Below, piece after piece: positions 11,601 to 21,600 of a stretch of 64,000 nucleotides of DNA; positions within the stretch are counted from its first letter, which is position 1; every line of letters begins with the position of its first letter. Both the position numbers and the translations under genes were made by a program. Below the pieces are notes generated by a model, which saw nothing but the letters and a program-made list of their open reading frames with translations, was not told where the DNA came from and did no database searches. This DNA comes from Bedellia somnulentella (Eukaryota > Arthropoda > Insecta > Lepidoptera > Bedelliidae): NCBI GenBank assembly GCA_963576735.1, contig OY755196.1, forward strand, positions 9,095,912-9,159,911. Direction: 5' to 3'.

Positions 11601-14600
11601 ATATGTGGATTGTATTATCAATATATGAAGTATTCATATTATCAGTAAAGCCGCGTGCAATATTGCATTAGCAATATATATTTTTATCGGGACGCAGCCG
11701 TGCGTGGTAAATACCTAGAATTTGTGCTTCAATAATTTACAGATGACTGAATAACCAAGGTTGCCTGTGATATAATGATATGTGATATAACATAACATTA
11801 ACATAAGGGTAGGATATGTAAAAGTGAATTGGAGAAAGATATCTTGAGAGACAAGGAGTATAGTATAGACGACGTGATAGCTCAGTGGGTAGAACACTGC
11901 TTATCATGCAGACAACTAGTGTTCTAACCCCGAGTCGGACCTACACCAATTCGTCTTCTCTAAAGACATATGTGTGGTTAATTTATCATGGTTGGTAACA
12001 ATGAGGGAAAACACCATGAGGAAACCCACATGGATAAGTTGTACTTATTCTTGTGACAGTGTATTCGTACAAAACGGCGATAGGCCTGCCCCCTATCACG
12101 TGAGTACACTGTCCAAGCAAAACGTGGGTACTCTGAACACCAGGTTACAATTTTATGTGATGTTCAGAAGTATTAGTACTTTTGCCCAAGTGCGAGTCGG
12201 TCTCGCCCCGGGGAGGGTTTCGTATCAAGAAGTATAGAAAAGTGAAGCGAAATAACAAGAATAAAATGTATGTCTTTGAGCCACAATCAAAACGAAAACT
12301 TATTTTTGTTTTTCATAGTATGCAAACAGTATGAAATACAAAGTTACATTTACAGTTTTGCAAAATGTTTTATATCTCAAAAACTACTAAATATATGAAC
12401 AAACTTATTTTCGTTGGTAGTTTTTATTGAGATCTACAACATACATTTTATTTTAATACGTCACTTTCTTTTAAACTATTGATTTTTCAAAAATATGGTT
12501 TGGAAAACCTCAATGTTTTATTTAAAGACCTAAAGATACTCAAAATGTACGGGTTCAATGAAATTTATATTTTTATTCATATTATATATGGGGAGCCTGC
12601 AATTTTTTTATTTTTTTCTAAAACCTTCAATCGGTGCGTAATTTACACCTAAATACCTTTAAATTTTCAATCACGTATTCAAGCATAACGAAATTAATGA
12701 CGTTTTTTTTTCCATTCAAAGTTCGAAGGTGGAAAAATAAAGTAGCATATATCATAAAATTAAATGACCAAGGTAAAATCCAGCCTCTGCCCACCCAATG
12801 AAAATTAATAGCGTGAGTAGAAGTTATCTTATCCCTTTTCCCTGTACTGTTTTTCTTTGTTTTTCTGTCTTGCCAGGATTATTAGCGTTTACAACAACGA
12901 TGCAGAAATATATAATAGAACCCTTATGGCTCGTATGCTTGGTGGAATAGTATGAACCCTCTTGCGAGTGTCGCAAGAGGAGGGCTTACTACGAGAAAGT
13001 TCGTTATAGTACATACATACATACATACACTCACGGCTGTAAATCCCTAGAAGGGGTAGCCAGAGCTAAGGAATTAGAAATTCCTCAGCCACTTTTGGAA
13101 ATGATAGTTGGGAGAAGATGGTAAAAATTAAGGTTGTTAGTGATGGGTCTCCAACCGCATCGCCCAAAAATCCCTTGAAAGCCCCAATACCGTTGGTCGC
13201 CTCTTACGTACACCCACCGGAAGAAATGGGGTAGTGCTATTCTAAGCCGACACTACACAGCATAGCAGACACTACACAGCATTCATTATAGTGTTATTAA
13301 ATAATTACACTGCGTAGTGTCGGCTTTAAATAGTACTACCCCATTTCTTCTGGTGGGTGTACGTAACAGGCGATGTAACGGTATTGGGGCGTTTTAGAGA
13401 TTTTTAGGCGTTGCGGTTGGAGACCATCACCAACCACCTTTATTCAGACATCTTTTCCCGACGCAACTTCCAAAAGTGGCTGAAGTTCTGATTCTTTAGC
13501 TCTGGCTACCCCTTCTAGGTTTGCCAAGATCGTACAAAGTGGCGATCGATAATCTCTGCCTACCCTAAGGCGAACTAACAGCGTGAGTAAATGATTGTTT
13601 TTATTTCTAAATCTCTTTTAACGCCATTATAATCCTATTTTATTTTACCGTGCAAGTGATAGCTCAGTGGGTGGAATACCGCTTATCGTGCAGACGACAA
13701 GGGTTCAAAAATCCGGGTCGGGCCTCCACCAATTTGTCTTTTCTAAAAATCATATATGTGTGTTAATTTATCATGATGAGGGAAAACATCGTGAGGAAAC
13801 CCACATGGCTAAGTTGTACTTAGTCATGTGACAGTGTATTTGTACAAAACGACACTAGGTTTGCGGTTTGCTTGGACAGTGCACTCTATCACGTGAGTAC
13901 ACTGTCCATGCAAAACGTGGGTACTCAGAACTCCAGGTGACAAAAGTCACGTGATGTTCAGAAGTAATAGTACCTCTGCCAACCCCTTCGGGGATATACG
14001 GCATGATCGTTTGTGTTTATTATTAAATTACCTATTATTTATATACAAATTATTATTTTTTACTGGGAGACATAGGAAAACTATTTTATTGTTGACCATT
14101 TGGTTGAAAAATATATGTATGAGGGTGATCTCATAAAACTTGATTATAAAAAGTATTGTCTTCATTCATTATTTTAAATCTAGATGGTTTTAATATTACT
14201 TACATCACTTCTTTTCAGTCATTTTGCTGGTAGTGATATTTTATCTGTTTATAAATTTATTATTATTAAGTCGTAGGCACAATCATTAAATACGTGTCGT
14301 AGCAATCTTTTTTTTTAAACTTGTTTTACTCATTACTTTTATTAGTTTTATGGATACCAACTAGTAAAACAAAAGGAAAATAATATTATAATATCTTGGT
14401 ACGTACCCGATATTTTGTCATGTGACAAAACTTCTTCTAAAACTTCTCTGCATTCGTCTAACCTCGAAAAATCACTAGAATCAATCACAAATATAACTCC
14501 GTGCACCTCACTATAATATTGAGGCCATATTTGACGAAACTGCGGGCCTCCTCCTAAATCAAAGATAGTAACCGGTGTGTCTTTATGGACCAAGTTCACT

Positions 14601-14755
14601 GCTTTGAATCCAACTGTAGGTAAAACTTTGTCATCTTTTTCTCCAACTAAATTATTCACAGTTTTCGTTTTTCCCGCGTTATCTAAACCTATTAGAATTA
14701 AAACGATATGTCGTCGGATTTTTCTGCGACGATACCATCCGACGCAGTTTCCCAT
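8555..14755 (-). CDS. Arl13b: ARL13B-like ciliary GTPase gene (3' end missing)
   Basis: Coding exons are 14407-14755, 11027-11126, 9450-10041 and 8555-8687, joined with consistent phases (1, 2, 0) for at least 391 codons. ARL13B is an Arf-family GTPase of the ciliary membrane that acts as exchange factor for ARL3 and is needed for ciliary protein traffic. Sequence support: N-terminal MGNC (possible myristoylation/palmitoylation), P-loop GLDNAGKT (23-30), switch I PTVGF, the diagnostic FDLGGG (Arf proteins have DVGGQ, so the catalytic Gln is absent as in ARL13B), NKQD in exon 2, [10 protein letters not shown] after the G-domain, a helical [10 protein letters not shown] stretch, and an APLPP tail in exon 4. 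The last exon and stop codon were not found; they may lie beyond the left edge or be hidden near the TE nest. TBCE lies upstream on the same strand. Confidence 0.9.
8701..8814. repeat. 38-bp minisatellite, three units
   Basis: Units begin GTAAAAGGGGAGATG (8701), GTAATAGGGTAGATG (8739) and GTAAGAGAGCAGATG (8777), each ending in CTGAAAG-like sequence. It lies immediately upstream of the exon-4 acceptor on the transcribed strand, so its first unit supplies part of the polypyrimidine tract. Confidence 0.8.
9058..9433 (+). mobile_element. SINE-A copy (full length)
   Basis: A tRNA-derived SINE with A-box-like GATAGTCCAGTGGGTAGAAC, B-box-like GAGTTCCAATCC, a unique body (CCACATGGCTGAGTTG..., CACGTGAATACACTGTC), 3' hairpin CCCCTTCGGGG, GGCGTGAACG and GTTATG repeats. 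The target duplication CAACAACGGAA is at 9047-9057 and 9434-9444. The right duplicate touches the ARL13 exon-3 splice donor. Confidence 0.92.
9450..10041 (-). CDS. Arl13b: ARL13 exon 3
   Basis: The acceptor TTTCACAG is at 10042-10049 (plus-strand complement) and the donor GTGAGT at 9444-9449. It completes the G-domain ([12 protein letters not shown], equivalent to the G5 region), then [21 protein letters not shown], a charged helix with [13 protein letters not shown], and a long low-complexity Ser/Pro-rich region. It has 197 complete codons; phase is 2 in and 0 out. Confidence 0.88.
10460..10713 (+). mobile_element. SINE-A copy, 5' truncated
   Basis: It starts within the SINE-A body (TTATCATGGTTGTTAACGG) and ends at the GTTATG tail. 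The target duplication ATTATTTCC is at 10451-10459 and 10714-10722. It lies in ARL13 intron 2. Confidence 0.88.
10747..10991 (+). mobile_element. repeat B copy in ARL13 intron 2
   Basis: From AGCTGTGCAGTGTCGG to the hairpin CTACCTCTTCAAGGG, GCCGTGAGTATG and a GTATG tail. It ends about 30 bp from the exon-2 splice donor (11021-11026). Confidence 0.85.
11027..11126 (-). CDS. Arl13b: ARL13 exon 2
   Basis: The acceptor CTCTTGCAG precedes GCAAACC at 11126; the donor GTGAGT is at 11021-11026. It encodes [19 protein letters not shown] and [13 protein letters not shown], including the NKQD guanine-specificity motif. Two bases complete the exon-1 glycine and two are carried into exon 3. Confidence 0.93.
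11190..11425. repeat. interspersed repeat F fragment
   Basis: ACGGCCAAGCGCGAGTC, GTGTTCCGTGCCATC and, further on, ACGGTTCATCAGAAACAGCCTGGT resemble a very common insect interspersed repeat that I know by these phrases but cannot name with certainty. The interior is degenerate. A second fragment begins at 12188. Confidence 0.5.
11426..11870. other. ARL13 intron 1, unannotated part
   Basis: AT-rich intron sequence. TAACTCGCGTCTTACGACACCC near 11523 may be a very degraded piece of repeat B. I see no exon or other named element. Confidence 0.4.
11871..12195 (+). mobile_element. SINE-A copy, 3' end replaced
   Basis: It starts GACGTGATAGCTCAGTGGG (A box) with GTTCTAACCCCG as B box and follows SINE-A to about 12185. 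The usual hairpin and tail are then missing and repeat F sequence follows. Confidence 0.82.
12188..12640 (+). repeat. repeat F fragment
   Basis: CCCAAGTGCGAGTCGGTCTCGC, then GGGTTTCGTATCAAG, then AT-rich sequence including TATATGGGGAGCCTGC, as in the common repeat seen at 11190. The right boundary is a guess. Confidence 0.4.
13013..13262 (-). mobile_element. repeat B copy
   Basis: The reverse orientation runs from CATAC repeats and CTCACGGCTGTAAATCCC to GCCGACACTACACAGC. It forms a head-to-head pair with the plus-strand copy at 13313. Confidence 0.88.
13313..13595 (+). mobile_element. repeat B fused to a LINE-L tail
   Basis: Repeat B runs from GCGTAGTGTCGGCTTT to CTCTGGCTACCCCTTCTAG. It then joins directly to LINE-L sequence (AGGTTTGCCAAGATCGTAC, TCTCTGCCTACCC, AACAGCGTGAGTAAATG). 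Its own 3' end has been exchanged for that of the LINE. Confidence 0.8.
13652..14020 (+). mobile_element. SINE-A copy
   Basis: The A box (GTGATAGCTCAGTGGGTGG), B box (GGGTTCAAAAATCC), body and CCCCTTCGGGG hairpin are present; the tail is short. A small duplicated piece sits near 13850 (CACTAGGTTTGCGGTTTGC). It lies in ARL13 intron 1. Confidence 0.88.
14407..14755 (-). CDS. Arl13b: ARL13 exon 1
   Basis: ATG 14755 opens [12 protein letters not shown]; the donor GTACGT is at 14401-14406. The exon encodes the P-loop [19 protein letters not shown] and FVIDSSD blocks of the Arf-like G-domain up to HDKISG. It is 116 codons plus one base long. The basic stretch after MGNC would help membrane anchoring. 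The start is supported by a new A/T-rich leader immediately upstream. Confidence 0.95.
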
Positions 14756-15263
14756 TTCGACGCGAAATTATAATTAAATTCGTTCGAGTAATTCACATTT
14801 TTTCTTAGCGCTCGTCCGCCATGACAATAAACAAGTTTGTTTTTTTGTTGACGCGCGCGTTGCCAATGGCGATGCGTTGTTATGTGGCCAGTACTGCGAT
14901 ATGCAACCTCCTTGGTTTGCTGCTATCGATACTATTCATATGCAACTAAATGCATTTCTTATCTAAACTTTTTTGTTGTTACTTTAATGCAAAACAAGTT
15001 TTAATAATGTGATAAATACTTAAGAGACTGTTCGTTATTGGATATTATATTGATTAATGATAATTTTGTTAAAGTAAAGTAACAAATTCAAGGTTACAGC
15101 TGTTTTCTTTCAATCCAATGTTAACATAAATATTTAAGGTCATTTTACAGTATAGGAGGTAAATAAAACTACGTCATTTATAAAATAATGGTTGTCATTT
15201 TTATTAGTTTGTCTTTCAAAAATAAATAAAATAAATACTTCTTCGAAAGCAATTTGTAAACTT
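14756..15263 (-). promoter_or_regulatory. intergenic region: ARL13 promoter / TBCE 3' flank
   Basis: About 510 bp separate the ARL13 start codon from the TBCE poly(A) signal. It must contain the ARL13 5' UTR and promoter. GC-rich patches (GACGCGCGCGTTGCC, near 14850) stand out from AT-rich flanks. I cannot point to a definite TATA box or transcription start. Confidence 0.5.
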
Positions 15264-15269
15264 TTTATT
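15264..15269 (-). terminator. TBCE poly(A) signal
   Basis: AATAAA on the minus strand, about 50 bp after the TBCE stop codon (TTTATT on plus). Confidence 0.65.
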
Positions 15270-15320
15270 TTACGCGCCAATTAGCTTGATTAATATTGCC
15301 AGGTGAAAATAAATACCAAT

Positions 15321-15640
15321 TCATTTGAAACGGACCAGAATGGAATCGCCATTTTTTATAGAATAGTAACCCAGTTCTTTCATCATGTTGTCGAGATAAT
15401 ATTTGGTCTCATCATCTCTTGATTCATCAACACTATATAATAAAGGAATGCCAGTGTTGCCAGTCTTTGAGAATATTCTGTGGGCGAGTGTGACCAGCTT
15501 GTCGACAGTCATTGAGGCGGGAATGCGTTTCTTAAAAGTGTTGCCATGTTCGTCGTACAACGTTATTTCTAGTAACTGCGATGTCAGGGTTTTGTTGACT
15601 GTCTGTGTGACCAGTAAATTGTCGTCTGGGAGTCCATATT
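15321..15640 (-). CDS. Tbce: TBCE exon 7 (last)
   Basis: After acceptor TTTACAG it reads YGLPDDNLLVTQTVNKTLTS and continues through the ubiquitin-like domain (ITLYDEHGNTFKKRIPASMT, then MKELGYYSIKNGDSILVRF) to TGA at 15321-15323. Confidence 0.95.
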
Positions 15641-18600
15641 CTGTAAAGAAAATATATAAATTTTAGAAATGTATTAATCTGAAATCCATACAAAGCAAAC
15701 AACACTGTCTACATATAGTTCTGTGCAGAGTCGGTTTAGAATAGTTTTCATATTAGGCAGTAAAACAGTAATTATATATCACTCAACAATCACTTAAAAA
15801 TCTCTTACAAAACTCTCTTTCTGCCTAGACTACTATAGACTCTTAAGAAATTCAACTTACTCCTCACTAATGCTTCAAATCTGCAATGTCTGTTGTTAAA
15901 ATCAACCCTGGCTGCCTCATCCGCCTCAGTCAATTTATATTGTGCCCCGTATCTCTTCAGATAATCATATTCTGCACCTCGACGTTGCTCGCTTGATATC
16001 ATTGAGCCGTTTAGTTCCTGAGAAGATTAATATATATCTTACATACATACTTTTGGAAGTTAGTTGGGACAAATATATTTTTATTTTTTAAAAAGAACCT
16101 TGTACTTTACTTTCGGGCGTAAATCTGGTTTATCGTCATATGTCGGGGTTTTCGGTGCGGGAATGGTTGACATTAGCCAAAGAGTAGGTATTGTCTTAAA
16201 ACAGAATGTAGGTATAAATAAGTAAAAGGAAAACGTGTTTTTAATAAACTGAAGTTGGTTTTAAAAAAGAATTCTGGCTATAGTACACTAAAAACTATGA
16301 ACGAATTATTACAAGGCAAAGAAATAGAACTGCGATCACCAACTTTGCGTGCAAAAATAGATTCCTTCAAAAAATTTAAATATGCACCTATTACAACTGC
16401 CGATGTGGAAAGATCGTTCAGTACGTTGAAATGGATATTTACAGCAAGACGTCGCAGATTAACCGTTCCAAATATAGAAAAAATATTAATAGTTTATTCT
16501 GAACACCGTGACAACTACTAAAACTTAAAAGTTATATAAATATATATTTGTTTTGTTTTTTTATTATTTAATAGAGTGTATATTATGAGCTGTCGCATAT
16601 ACACTCGCATATTTATGCAAACTGTCGCAGAGAGGTAGGTATTCATTAGGCATAATATGATACTTTTTCAGACTAACCTATCTGTTTATCTCTACTCTTT
16701 CTTAAATCATTCCCGCACCGAAAACCCCGATGTATGTTTATCATACAAAATTCGATTAACAACAGTCTTCCACATTTTTAAATGTGATATTATAGAATAT
16801 TTTTAAAAATCAATAAAATTTAATGGGACCGCTCTGGGGAAGCACAGAACACAAAAAAACTTAAGAAATCGACATTTGACGGAGTAATCGCGTAGCAAGT
16901 TCTGGCGCGAAAACTCCGGAAAAATATATGTTTCCCAATATTTACCAACTTATGTCAAAAGCATGGATTTTCTGGTAAAACTTAAGGGTGTGAAAAAGAG
17001 GGAGATACTTGGTAGATCTTCGAGGTAGATACTTCTGAAAAACTTTTACTATGGGACAAAAATTATAAGAGCAACTTTATTTTTCTCTTCTCCATTCAAA
17101 TGAGATCAGAAAAATAAGGCTGCTGTAATAAAAGAACTAACACTTAGTTTTGGCTTGTTACCCCCTTTGTAAAACCTGCTTATCTATATATATAAAAGAA
17201 AGTGGTGTTAGTTACACTATTTATAACTCGAGAACTGATGAACCGATCTGGCTGAAAATTGTTGTGGAGGTATCTTAAAACCAGGAAAAGGACATAGGAT
17301 ATATATCATCAGGCTAAATATCGTGGGGGTAAGCAGTAAACATTATTTAACGCCATCCGTGCTCAGCCGGGGCGGACCACTAGTATGTTATATAAAGCTG
17401 CACTGAATCAGGTCAATGAGAAGATCGACATATTCCATTGTTCACATAATGATTTCACAAAAGTAGCACTGCAGTATTTATGTTATGGAATTGATTGTTA
17501 TAGATAATACGGAATAAGATATTGTTACATCTTCAACATCTTCAGTCAAGACCTTTTTTGGTAATAACATACATAACATAACATACACACTGTCACATGA
17601 CTAAGTACAACTCAGCCATGTGGGTTTCCTCACTATGTTTTCCCTCACCGTTAACAACCATGATAAATTAACCACACATATGTCTTTAGAAAAGACAAAT
17701 TGGTGTAGGCCTGTCCCAGGATTTGAACACTTGTCGTTTTAAAATAAAATAAAATAAATAAAATAATCATTTATTTCAAAATAAAAAGATAAATCTTTGT
17801 TTTTTGAACGTCAAATTTTAACTTAATACTAAGTTTACTTCGGATTCGGAAGGTGTTTTGTTGAGAGAAGAACCCGTAAGAAACTCGTCAACACACATCT
17901 TTTTTTAACGTCCATTACAATTTTGGTGTTAGCCCGGAAACATCCTGCACAGAGCCCTGATGACACCAAGCCACTTCATCATTAATGTAATCATTGACAT
18001 TGTAATAGGCTTTCGAACTAAGATTTTTTTTAACTGCTGCTTTGAATTTTGTTTCTGTTAAATTTAAAATGTCCTCAGGTATTTTATTATACATTTTTAC
18101 GCATAACCCCATGAAAGATGTATTTACTTTTGACAATCTGTATTTTGGTACTGATATTTTATTGTTGTCTCTCAGGTTTCGAATATGTCTGTCACAATTT
18201 TTCACAAAAGAGGCCTGATTCTTTCTTACATACATAATATTTTCATAAATATATTGACATGGCAGTGTCATTATATTTATTGTTTTAAACAATTCCCTCA
18301 GGGAATCTCGGGATCTCAAATTGTATATAGCTCTTATTGCTCTCTTTTGGAGAATAAATATGGAACCAACATCAGCTGCTCTGCCCCAGAGTAAAATACC
18401 GTAAGACATTACACTATGAAAATAGCTGTAATAAACTAATCGAGCTGTCTGTACATCTGTCAAATGTCTTATTTTCCTAACGGCATATGCAGCACTACTT
18501 AGCCTGCCAGCTAGTGAGCTAATGTGGGGTCCCCATTGGAGCTTGGAGTCCAGAGTTATCACTAAGAAAACTGTGTTATCCGAAAATACTAACTTTTCAT

Positions 18601-21600
18601 TATTTAAAATTATTTCGTTATCAACGCACCTAACATTAGGTAATACAAATTTAATGCATTTGGTTTTTTTACCATTCAGTACAAGATTATTGGAAGCAAA
18701 CCATGTTTGAATCTGTGAAACCGTGTTATTCACCTCGTCAATATTCTGATTATTTCTTTCAACGTCAAATACTAAAGAAGTATCATCAGCAAATAACACT
18801 ATCTCGGACATTTTCTCGACCATGAACGGCAAATCATTAATATAAACTAAAAATAAAAATGGGCCCAAAATAGAACCCTGCGGAACACCCATTTTTACAT
18901 GAGTTCCAGGTGATATTGCATTATTGATTTGCACTTTCTGTATCTGATCCGAAAAGTAAGACTTTATTAATTTAAGTGCGTCACCTTGTATGCCATAATG
19001 TTCTAATTTAATAAAAAGGATTTCATGATCTGCACAATCAAATGCCTTCGTTTGCACGATAACCGAGTGTTCTACCCACTGGGCTATCACATTTATTTTT
19101 GGTAATGTTTTTTTTTATATATATATATATATATATATATTTGTCATTGTCTTGTGTCAATTACCAAATAAACATTATTTCTTCTTCTTCTACATTATAA
19201 GTACATGAGTTTTATAAGATAGATCTTAATGTTAGTGAGATTTAATCGTATTGGGGCAGACATACTGTAAAGATTATATCTATGTAAATAAAAGGTATGC
19301 ATAAATACCTGTAAGTTTCCAATCTTCGCAATAATAAGTTGAGAGGCTGTATCGTAATTAACGGTGTCTTGTATGGGGTTCTTCAGGAAGTACAGTTTCT
19401 TTAGCTTCTTCAGTTTGTTGAGTTCGCTCACGGATCGCCACTGTTGGGGTTAAATTTTATTACATACATACATACATATACTCACGGCTATAAAACCCAA
19501 GAAGGAGTAGCCAGAGCTTAGGAACTAGAAGTTCCTCAGCCACTTTTGGAAGTTGCGTGGGGAAATGATGGTGAAATAAAGGTTTTTGGTGATGGGTCTC
19601 CAACCGCATCGCCCAAAAATCCCTTAAAAGCCCCAATACCGTTAGTCGCCTCTTACGTACACCCACCGGAAAAAATGGGGTAGTGTTATTCTATGCCGAC
19701 ACTACACGGCAAAATTTTTAAATTAAATTTTAATTATAAATTAATAATGAAATCATGCCCCCTAAACAAAACATGTTTTGCCGTGTAGTGCCAGCTTAGA
19801 ATGTCAATTGCCCTTTCTTCCCACGGATGTCGTAAGAGGCGACTAATGGTGTGGGGCTTTATTAAGTGGTTAATGGGTGGTTATTATAATTTATATTTAT
19901 ATAATATACTACATTATAGTAGACATATAAATAACTTGCAATACTGAGAAACAAACATTCATATGTATCTAAAAAAAATATAGCATTCAGTTGGATTCGA
20001 ACACGCATCCTTTGAACCTATAGTGTTACCATACCTAAACTATAAAGTGACCCATTATTTGAGTCTTTCAAATTATACGGTTGGTTACAAAGGTCTCTCC
20101 ACCTCTTTTCTTATTTTAAATTATATTTTACCCATTGAACATATTTTTATTCTGAAGTTCTGGCCACTTGTATTTGAAGTACGACCGATTTTTGAATTGA
20201 GTATTCCAGCTGAGAACAACTTAAGTATCGTTCTGTCGCATTGAAATCTGAACAACTGCTTGAGACAAAACGATACTTAAGTCGTTCTCAGCTTGAATAC
20301 TAAATTCAGAAATCGGGCGATAGGCAGCCAGAAGTATTTATTGCTCACTTTTAGGAGTTGAGTAAGGAAAAATGGTAAAAACAAGGATGGGGATCACTTA
20401 GAAGCTTCAAAAACCCATAGTTATCTATAAATAGGTATTAATCCTAACTTAAATATTAATAATATACAACTTAATACTATACTTACATCATTAATCCTGG
20501 TTCTATTCAAAAATATAACCTCAAGATTCTCAAACACATTGACCTTCGTCTCCGGATCATCATTAAACCTTATTTCCTCCAAGGGGCAGTCATTGACACT
20601 CAAAGATTTCAATCTCTTCAAATTGCCAAGTTTCATAATCTCATTCCAACTATTAATTAAGTTTCCATCCAACCATAGAGCAGTTAAGTCTACCATAGTT
20701 TTGGGTACTGTTATTTCTTTAATTCTGTTAAATGCTGCTATCATTTCCCTGATATTTGGCCAGAGGTGGGACAGAGATACTATATCTGTCCATTCGTAGT
20801 CACACATTGAGATGTTTAGTTTTTCCAAGTTGTTGAAGTTTGATGATAACTGTTTTAGTGTTTCTTCTGTCATGTCTATGGCCATGCGGTTTTTGCTGTA
20901 AAGAATTATATATACTTAATTGGACTTATTTAAAAGAAATTTACTGAAGACTAGGCTCCCGGCCTCTAACCTAATTGGATATTTATAAGAAAACTACTGA
21001 AGACTAGGCTGTATGGTCCAAGTGATCTTTGCCTGCCGAATAGCGAATATATAAACAACAACAACAAAGAATTATATTAGGTTAGATTTTATGCAAATAA
21101 GCTAAAATTTTATATTCTATAAGCTCAACTGAATAAATGGTGAATAAAAGATCAGTGCATAACTTTCACATACATACATATATTCAAGACCATAAAGCCC
21201 AAAAGGGGTGACCAGAGCTTCAGAGCTAGGAACTCCTCAGCCAAATTTGGAAGTTGATCTTTAATTATATATTTCTTAGGAATGTAAACAGATAACAATC
21301 TTAGACAAATATAAAACAGGCAATACAAGGTATGGAACTAGATTGTCATCCAAAGGATACACTTGCTTGAGAACAATTACATATATAACCATTATTGTTA
21401 ATCGGCAAGCACGAGCCGTGCTTAAACTAGAAATCGCGTGGGATAAAGCAGCCATCTCTTACGCACTTACTTAGTATCGTATACTGCCATCTCATTCTAA
21501 CCGTTATCGTGTCGATAAAATAGTGCTCGTGCTTGCTCTTCTGGTATACATAATTAAAATTACTAAACATGACCAAACATCTTAAATAACTAAAATATAG

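Larger units (their letters stand above)
17560..19092 (-). mobile_element. SINE-A copy split by a LINE
   Basis: SINE-A in reverse runs 17560-17739 (tail CATAACATAACATAC, body, ATTTGAACACTTGTCGTTT) and resumes at 19055-19092 with GCACGATAACCGAGTGTTC and the A box (CCCACTGGGCTATCAC). The LINE at 17740-19048 lies between. Confidence 0.85.
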
